Assembly (NCBI RefSeq): GCF_964340395.1
Contig: NC_135560.1
Span: 12,631,598-12,680,097, forward strand
DNA length: 48,500 nucleotides
Source: Glandiceps talaboti
Taxonomy: Eukaryota; Hemichordata; Enteropneusta; Spengelidae
Direction of reading: 5' to 3'
Positions 44,001 to 48,500 of this stretch are shown here, one piece after another. Each line of letters starts with the position of its first letter. Positions within the stretch are counted from its first letter, which is position 1. The notes beneath the pieces are model-generated. The model saw nothing but the letters and a program-made list of their open reading frames with translations, had not been told where the DNA came from and did not search any database. The position numbers were made by a program, and so were the translations under genes.

Positions 44001-44122
44001 TTACCAACAAGTCTCTTGAAGTCCTTTGTGAAGTTGTCCATGGCTACACCACCAATCTGAGACAGTAAGACGGCACGAACACTCAACTTAGTCTCCTCCA
44101 TTGTGTCCTTTGAAGATGCCAT
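30825..44122 (-). CDS. LOTUS-RRM-RRM-Tudor protein with giant disordered tail (13 coding exons)
   Basis: Coding exons in transcript order: 44122-43929, 42249-42140, 41770-41631, 41372-41314, 40422-40223, 40046-39928, 39161-39085, 38234-38098, 37915-37665, 36825-36707, 36543-36392, 35985-35894 and 35420-30825. All are GT-AG and phase-compatible, encoding 2081 residues. Domains: LOTUS/OST-HTH about 12-90, RRM1 about 130-212, RRM2 about 262-338, extended Tudor about 370-565, low-complexity tail about 566-2081. LOTUS domains bind Vasa helicases or RNA, RRMs bind RNA, and Tudor domains read dimethylarginine. Together they suggest a germ-granule or piRNA-pathway scaffold (inference). RRM plus Tudor recalls TDRD10, and LOTUS plus Tudor recalls TDRD5/TDRD7; I know no standard family with all of these. 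The start ATG lies two bases inside its exon, after an acceptor, so the 5' UTR is spliced. Confidence 0.9.
31482..31526 (-). repeat. Coding (GGT)n encoding poly-Gly
   Basis: An ACC/CCA trinucleotide tract within the terminal exon, read on the minus strand as about 15 consecutive Gly. It is in frame and likely polymorphic. Confidence 0.95.
31563..32165 (-). repeat. Coding minisatellite: SEIES(V)SP-type repeats
   Basis: About twenty degenerate 27-30 bp units encode variants of S-x-(A/T)-S/E-E-I/N-E-S-V/S-S-P. The opposite strand is open too, purely as a result of the repeat. Confidence 0.9.
32180..32880 (-). repeat. Coding duplication in the disordered tail
   Basis: Two blocks of about 300 bp each contain ETFIDLLVSNA(F/C)LSAF and AMSVCSTERDKT-type segments. 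EDLSEDMVGKGNK-like sub-units recur five or more times. Confidence 0.85.
35894..35985 (-). CDS. LOTUS-RRM-Tudor exon 13
   Basis: It encodes GVNETGYKNEKKLKDLIENG and VIAERQSIVK. Joined to the next exon's CIVEVEIWFPES, this looks like the closing SN-like strands of the extended Tudor. The acceptor is TTTCCATAG and the donor AAAG|GTAAGA. Phase 0 at its end agrees with the terminal exon. Confidence 0.85.
36175..36437 (-). repeat. Three tandem copies of the Tudor exon end and splice donor
   Basis: The block with GGCTGTACCATTCAAACTAA plus AGGGTAGGT (real donor at 36392/36391) recurs at about 36290-36330 and 36175-36220, with about 60 bp of intron between each (ATCACCCTTATTACAATGAA is shared). Copy 2 has TAG in place of AAG, and copy 3 has lost one base of the frame. 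Confidence 0.88.
36392..36543 (-). CDS. LOTUS-RRM-Tudor exon 12: Tudor core with VDYGN
   Basis: GWVQQWLPYNTVKVFFVDYG continues with NIAVKAITEVIPL and ELPPQAVPFKLKG. VFFVDYGN is the strongest Tudor signature; the Tyr and Asn are the usual sDMA-contacting residues. The donor AAAGG|GTAGGT and about 100 bp around it recur twice in the next intron. Confidence 0.94.
36707..36825 (-). CDS. LOTUS-RRM-Tudor exon 11: Tudor helix and first strand
   Basis: The long helix IAKLQELMVTLQSLTQKCAL is followed by CKCMASFEGEWCR, which places a Phe and a Trp at aromatic-cage-like positions. The acceptor is TTCTTGACAG and the donor GCAG|GTAAGA. Confidence 0.88.
37665..37915 (-). CDS. LOTUS-RRM-Tudor exon 10: linker and first part of extended Tudor
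   Basis: A linker of about 50 residues precedes SFRIAVTEICDGAHFWGQVV, the beta-alpha-beta opening of the extended Tudor (SN-like half). The acceptor is TTTTTTTAG and the donor GAT|GTATGT. It ends in phase 0. Confidence 0.88.
37971..38038. repeat. (AAAT)n microsatellite
   Basis: About 17 AAAT/ATAA units in the intron between exons 9 and 10 of the minus-strand gene. Confidence 0.97.
38098..38234 (-). CDS. LOTUS-RRM-Tudor exon 9: RRM2 RNP1
   Basis: The split Trp codon leads into YAFVVVSTKANMDRAI (RNP1 region and second helix), then KGMRIAVEQPNP, the last RRM strand. The acceptor is TTTTGAAG and the donor AAAG|GTAAGT. Confidence 0.9.
38690..39012. mobile_element. Foldback-like element in intron 8-9
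   Basis: The ends are CAGGCTCAAAATAA and TTATTTTGAGCCCTG; internal GTACTTGTCC and GGACAAGTAC pair as well. It resembles the small GGGCTC-ended hairpin repeats common in marine invertebrate genomes. Confidence 0.6.
39085..39161 (-). CDS. LOTUS-RRM-Tudor exon 8: RRM2 helix 1
   Basis: TELLQLFQPYGPVTAKVFEP is the classic RRM helix 1 / strand 2 (LxxLFxxYGxV). The acceptor is GTTTGATAG and the donor AAATG|GTAACA. It ends in phase 2. Confidence 0.88.
39567..39801 (+). repeat. Dispersed repeat, copy B
   Basis: It matches 15251-15496 with the same order and orientation, here inside an intron of the minus-strand gene. Confidence 0.65.
39928..40046 (-). CDS. LOTUS-RRM-Tudor exon 7: start of RRM2
   Basis: A Ser/Thr-rich linker ends in YKLFVGQLPPGTVK, a near-consensus RNP2 (LFVGxLP). 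The acceptor is TTTAAACAG and the donor AAG|GTTTGT. It ends in phase 0. Confidence 0.9.
40223..40422 (-). CDS. LOTUS-RRM-Tudor exon 6: RRM1 RNP1 and C-terminal half
   Basis: LAFIRYRDMHKAQKVILSL contains an RNP1-like strand, followed by the second helix and then the last strand CQLKAVAAN. A charged linker follows. The acceptor is TTGTCGTCAG and the donor CAAG|GTCAGA. It ends in phase 1. Confidence 0.88.
40647..40745. repeat. (TCTG)n / (CT)n mixed microsatellite
   Basis: Interrupted CTGTCT units in the intron between exons 5 and 6 of the minus-strand gene. Confidence 0.92.
40960..41210 (+). mobile_element. SINE-like remnant
   Basis: It contains GCCTAGCTGCATAATTGGGG and CCATGCCTGGGGTAATATTT, and ends GTGCTATGTAACAATATGCATTATTACATTATTACTGATAA, a TTA-rich 3' end typical of tRNA-derived SINEs. 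No clear B box is seen. Confidence 0.4.
41314..41372 (-). CDS. LOTUS-RRM-Tudor exon 5: RRM1 helix 1
   Basis: This 59-bp microexon encodes EISSMVKEVSEACEISNYK, the first helix and second strand of RRM1. The acceptor is TTTTTGCAG and the donor AAAAG|GTATGA. It is believable only because both neighbours complete one RRM fold in phase. Confidence 0.85.
41631..41770 (-). CDS. LOTUS-RRM-Tudor exon 4: basic linker and start of RRM1
   Basis: A basic linker (EPKSRSKTNRGRNVKP) precedes GLYSVCIHPMNERRLE, the first strand (RNP2 position) and first turn of RRM1. The acceptor is TTTTATAG and the donor GAG|GTTTGT. Confidence 0.87.
42046..42091 (+). repeat. (GT)n followed by a G-rich quadruplex-type run
   Basis: TGTG repeats lead into G9-A-GT-GGG-TT-GG-TGGG-TGGG. 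On the plus strand this is the template strand of the minus-strand gene, in the intron between exons 3 and 4. Confidence 0.8.
42140..42249 (-). CDS. LOTUS-RRM-Tudor exon 3: end of LOTUS
   Basis: It continues IERSEKTGQTRLYGIGD, the beta-wing of the LOTUS domain, then a polar linker to GTAAGG. The acceptor is TCAACCAG. It enters in phase 2 and leaves in phase 1. Confidence 0.85.
42250..43928. other. Intron 2-3 of the minus-strand gene
   Basis: Mostly unremarkable. A 23-bp tandem pair (CATGACAACACGTGTCCATG and CATGACA-like) lies at about 43523-43568, and an inverted pair TTATTCTCCAATATTTTTCT (43675) / AGAAAAATATTGGGGAATAA (43803) spans about 150 bp. Confidence 0.5.
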
Positions 44123-44124
44123 CA
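43929..44124 (-). CDS. LOTUS-RRM-Tudor exon 2: start codon and LOTUS domain
   Basis: The acceptor CTCTGCAG lies just before TG-ATG; the ATG is at 44122-44120. The product MASSKDTMEETKLSVRAVLL continues with FKRLVGKPLMYTDMGFRTLR and EFVQSMPDIVR. The winged-helix LOTUS/OST-HTH pattern, a helix followed by G(F/Y)-L-x-F-(L/V)-x-x-x-P-D-(I/V)-V, is clear. The donor is TCAG|GTAAGA and the exon ends in phase 2. Confidence 0.88.
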
Positions 44125-45311
44125 CTGCAGAGAAAAACTTGATAGTTCCTGTGTGTGAATGACATTTCCAATTAACTTAGACTTTGGACATCACATCATA
44201 CCATAAATTTGTAAATTGTATATCTTCACATTATTCATTGAAATTTTCAATTTCATAGCCTATCAAAACAATGTCTATTGAATCTAGGGTATGCTCCAAT
44301 GAATATAGCCTGGAATAAATTATGTACTGAGGTAAACACAGACTTGACATTTGTAATCTTGTAAGCAGCTGTGATCTTTGGGTGGTTATGTAATCAACTG
44401 TACACCATACAAGTATGTTCTTTCAAAAATTTGGCCAAACCATTATTTTATGTCTCCAAAATCTCAGTGGACCAAGTTATGTAATGCATGCATATTGGAT
44501 AATATATCAGTACCCAGGGACAAATTAAAATATTTTGGAAAGGCTTTAACTGTACACTACCCAAACAAATTGAGGAGGAAAAGAAATTCACTGAAACTTG
44601 ATGGAAAAATATCGGACAATTGAGTAGTGGTCGTTTTCTACAGCATGTACACCCTCATCAACATCTTCAGTAATTCCAACCCATATAAGCTAGGTCTTTC
44701 TGTCGTAGAATTTACTGGTGTAGAATATTTCCGTTTTTCCACTGGGATCTTTTCTGTGCACATGAACACGAACAGAGTAACTATTGTTTGTATTTGATCG
44801 CTTGAAAATCAGTGGAGGTTTTTCAAAAGAAAATGTTCAGTGTTAAGTGTCTAAACATTATAAAATTCAAAATTTCGTAATTTTTGGTTGTGTTTATTGT
44901 CTGAGGTTGAGGACACCATGGAAGTGATCAGATTACAGATTAGTTTAATGGAAGGTAAACAGATCAGAGACTAGATTTAATGAATATTAAACAAAACACC
45001 ATAGATAAGCTGATTGTTATTCAAAGAAAGGTTTAGACTTTAGACTATATATTTAGATAACACACATTGAAAATATTGTTGGTTAAAAATTCGGGTCACC
45101 ATTTGCATTATTTTGTTGTCTTGTTTCATGTGTTATTGTTGTTTTGCTTTTTAAAAACTAAATTCTTCATAATCGTATATTAAAATATTTCAAGGTTTAT
45201 GAAAATATTACAAAATTATATCACATAGGACAAATAGAGTGAGGGGGGTAATGGATTTATTGCAGATTGTCACTAATGCAGTGATTGGCAGTTACTATGA
45301 CTAGTTACAAA

Positions 45312-45376
<65 letters not shown>

Positions 45377-45755
45377 GATACCAGGGAGATACATATATTA
45401 TTGTACAACAGGACTACCACTATTACTTCGACCAACCGAAATATACAAGTGCGATCGATCATCAATGAGAAGATACCAAAATTGAAATAATAAAACTACC
45501 CTAGTAGAACCCTGGAATATTTACGGTCGAGCTATTAGGTCAGAGGGCAGGAGGCAACATTGCATTGCCGTCAGAAATGGGAACACGATACATCACAACG
45601 CTGTAAAAATTACGCAGTATTATTACAACAATTTCTGAACTAAACGGATCAAACATTTCTGTTGGCAACTTCTGATACAAAATACTACGAAAATTCGACA
45701 GTGTTTGGGTGGAATTTTTGGCGTAAATGTAACAAAACGTGGGGACAGAACTCAC
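44125..45755. other. First intron of the minus-strand gene, with (GACA)n
   Basis: AT-rich with a pure GACA microsatellite at about 45313-45376. Small frames here (for example 44378-44623) lack codon or motif support. Confidence 0.5.
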
Positions 45756-45840
45756 CTTCGCCTCTTTGTCGATGTGTTTGTTATTCCTTATTCCAACGAG
45801 ATAAAACTCAAATAGATCGTAGCGCCCTCACATGTTGATA
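45756..45840 (-). other. Probable 5' UTR exon and transcription start of the LOTUS-RRM-Tudor gene
   Basis: The coding exon at 44124 begins right after an acceptor, so an upstream non-coding exon is required. The best donor upstream on the minus strand is GCGAAG|GTGAGTTC at 45756/45755. The outer boundary is a guess; no TATA box is evident. Confidence 0.45.
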
Positions 45841-46060
45841 GTAAATTTCAAAATAACCAAGCGTTGACATGTCATGAACAAAACAAAACCATCAAACTTG
45901 TCTGTGATTTTGAGGAGAACATTCAAATAAAATCCAAATATATCTGGTGATATACTAAGGATTGCTTTGAAAGTTTAGAACAACGTGTGTAAAATTCACT
46001 TATGGCGTGTTCTCACAGTTACCTGCAGCTGTGAGCTAATATTAGTAATGATCCATCCAG

Positions 46061-46226
46061 TCAAGGATGGTCAAAGTCATGATACACAATGAACTTCTGG
46101 CGTTATTAGGTATTTACGAATATTCAAGTTATCGCTTTTTCGTTAGCATTCACAGGTGACGGATTTAAAAAAATATTCGTAAATACCTCATAACGCCATA
46201 TTTTATATCATGACCATCCTCGAATA
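46061..46226. mobile_element. Foldback element upstream of the minus-strand gene
   Basis: GGATGGTCAAAGTCATGATA pairs with TATCATGACCATCC, and TGGCGTTATTAGGTATTTAC with GTAAATACCTCATAACGCCA. The loop is about 35 bp. It lies 220-390 bp upstream of the presumed transcription start. Confidence 0.8.
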
Positions 46227-46618
46227 GAATAATAATTCACAAGTGACTGTGCGTGTTCTCTAGGCCTAGTGCGCGCATGCCCCAGTTTTACAAGTAACTG
46301 TCCAAGTACCTTCGGCATCTAGTAACAACAAATTTACTGTTAAATTAAAAGCAGTAACAATACAATAAATTCTCTTAAAAATTGACTAAAGAAATTATAT
46401 TAATTTTTTATTCCAAAAATCTGCACAGTGCACTCGTTAATGTACTTTAATTTATTCGTTACAGAATTCTACCCAACATTTAAAGAAGCAAGTATATTTT
46501 TATTTTAAATTCCAAAAAAAATGATAATATCTTGAGCCAGTAGACCTAATTGCTATTTTTTTAAACCCTGGCTATTTTCGAGGTCGGCCTGTCGCCGTAA
46601 ACAGAACACCCCCCCCAC

Positions 46619-46803
46619 ACACACACACATACATACATACATACATACATACATACATACATACATACATACATACATACATACATACATACATACATAC
46701 ATACATACATACATACATACATACATACATACATACATACATACATACATACATACATACATACATACATACATACATACATACATACATACACACATAC
46801 ATA
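46619..46803. repeat. (CATA)n microsatellite
   Basis: A short ACAC tract then about 42 CATA units. The MYVC frames on the minus strand come from it. Confidence 0.97.
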
Positions 46804-48500
46804 ACCACCCCACCACGACTCACAGGGGCGTGTATTATTGCTTAGATTTCCGTTTTCTTAGGAAAATATCATACGAATCTTGCTGCTACAAATGTATCGA
46901 TCTATAGTACTACGTATACTACTCTCTTTCCCTATACAGGTAGGAATATATATTCAAAAGGTTGTTATATTTAGTCTGTAGACCTGGAAAACAACAATCT
47001 ATGCAATATTACACGCCCCTGTGCCACGACTGAGTTAACAAAGTTGGCAACGATAGCACATTTCGTCAACATGTTGAGGGCGCTACACTTCCACTACATG
47101 CCGATGTTTTTAGTCTGGCGCTGGTTATTTATCGCACAGATTACGAATCAGATTGATGCATGCAACCCAAGTTGCATCATTGATGGTTTTGAACATAGGC
47201 CTACGTTTAAGATGTTTCTACTGGGGGCTGCTACCCCCCACCCCCACCCCACACACTCACAAATCAGAATATCAAATAACGTCCAACAATACAAGATAAG
47301 TTCATGTATACATCCACATTTGACGCAAGGATCTTAAATCGCATTACAAATATAGAAAGTCGTATCATAAAAATGTGACTTCAAAAGATAACCCATCTAA
47401 CACTGATGTGCGAGGGCATTTTTAAAATGTTACTAATTCTCTCAGCTAAAGTCCCATTTCTCACATTAATTGATTAAATGTTCAACCTCAAAGGTACGAT
47501 ATAGTTAATATTGACAACTTGACGTTTAGTAGTCTGAGGAACTGAAATTTCAATTACATTAATTGATTCGAATGATTAAAATTTAGAATGGAATGTTAAT
47601 TATTAATGAAAATATGCTTTTAATACAAAATTAGTCTATAGATAAATTCTATAGGACATCGAAATACCTCAGTGAATGGAATCCCGTCCAATGTCAATGA
47701 TATTTACTCGTCGGAATGTGTTGCTCAACTTGATATACATTGTAATATCCATTTACATTTAGAATTCTCATCGTCATTTTTTAGGTGGACGGGTTGAAAA
47801 ATGTCTTCGAGTAACACAGACAAGTAATCAACAAAATAAACATTATAAATATTTTCCATATGCATCAGTGCGTGCACTATATAGTCTGCAAGGAAGCAAC
47901 ACACAAGAGCGAGACTGATTATGGCTGAACAGCACGACGTCTACCGTAGCAGTCAGTCTAAGCATACGCATACTATTACAATTGCATATTTGGTATTTTA
48001 ACCGCTGTGAAACAAAACCTGACTATAAACGGGTTTGGGTGTTTCGTGCGCACGAACTCACGTGACACAGGATCTAGGAATATTGCTACAAAATTTTCTG
48101 TCTTGGATAGGCTAAATATTGTATATTCAGTTATTAAACCGTGAGCGCCCGTGACTTTTGAAATTTAGTAAGGCCAAAAGAATACAAACACTCATGGAAA
48201 TATCGACACTCAAGTATCACATGGCTCTGTTATATTCTTGTACAAAAAACAACATGACTGTCAAATTGGTCTTATGTCGTTTCTATACAATGTTATCATA
48301 TATATACCTATGTTCATATCGATCATTCTTGATCACGTTTAACGTGGATATCGTGACGTTTATCGTGGATATCATGACGTTTAATTGATACCTCGGATTC
48401 AGATGCCGTAGCTTCTGTTGAGTAGCAATAAGCTTGATAAAGCTAGTTTAACAGGATTGTAGAATGCTTTCAAGAATACTATCTCTACTATATTTATAGA
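46804..48500. other. Intergenic, no gene found
   Basis: There is no supported exon. A 24-bp direct repeat (GTGGATATCGTGACGTTTA / GTGGATATCATGACGTTTA) lies at 48343-48382. TCAACATGTTGAGGGCGCTAC at 47064-47084 resembles the minus strand of 45823-45843. Confidence 0.5.

Noticed and set aside
46553-46823. MYVC repeat proteins on the minus strand
   Set aside because: Translation of the CATA microsatellite.
47044-47337. 97-residue frame downstream of the CATA tract
   Set aside because: Low-complexity His/Pro end, no recognisable domain, no splice context.

Overview
The window is eukaryotic, animal nuclear DNA. It has spliced genes with GT-AG introns, an AT-rich base composition, long tetranucleotide microsatellites, SINE-like retroposon remnants and many inverted-repeat (foldback) elements inside introns. 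The protein families and the repeat style suggest a marine invertebrate, either an invertebrate deuterostome or a lophotrochozoan. I cannot name the species from sequence alone.

Two multi-exon genes account for nearly all the coding signal. They face each other tail to tail. The plus-strand gene (398-23942; 5' end outside the window) is a leucine-rich-repeat kinase of the LRRK1 type. Twenty exons with fully compatible splice phases encode the last 2011 residues: ankyrin repeats, leucine-rich repeats, Roc GTPase, COR, kinase and WD40-like C-terminus. A poly(A) signal lies at 24254-24259.

The minus-strand gene (coding 44122 down to 30825; probable 5' UTR exon ending at 45756) has 13 coding exons, again all phase-compatible. 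They give a 2081-residue protein with an N-terminal LOTUS/OST-HTH domain, two RRMs, an extended Tudor domain and a 1531-residue disordered tail in one 4.6 kb terminal exon. The domains point to a germ-granule/piRNA-type RNA-binding protein. I do not recognise this exact domain combination, and it is my best candidate for something undescribed.

Layout: 1-397, microsatellite in a LRRK1 intron; 398-24260, LRRK1 with introns full of foldback elements, dispersed repeats and minisatellites; 24260-30283, intergenic, with a foldback element, a duplicated repeat and one orphan cluster of CCAAT boxes plus a TATA box; 30284-45850, the LOTUS-RRM-Tudor gene; 45850-48500, intergenic or promoter sequence with a hairpin and a long CATA microsatellite. 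I see no tRNA, rRNA, CRISPR array or intact autonomous transposon.

The two genes have no obvious functional link: one is a cytoplasmic Rab-directed kinase family member, the other a putative ribonucleoprotein-granule scaffold. They do share one structural oddity. In each, a stretch around a 5' splice site has been tandemly copied into the following intron.
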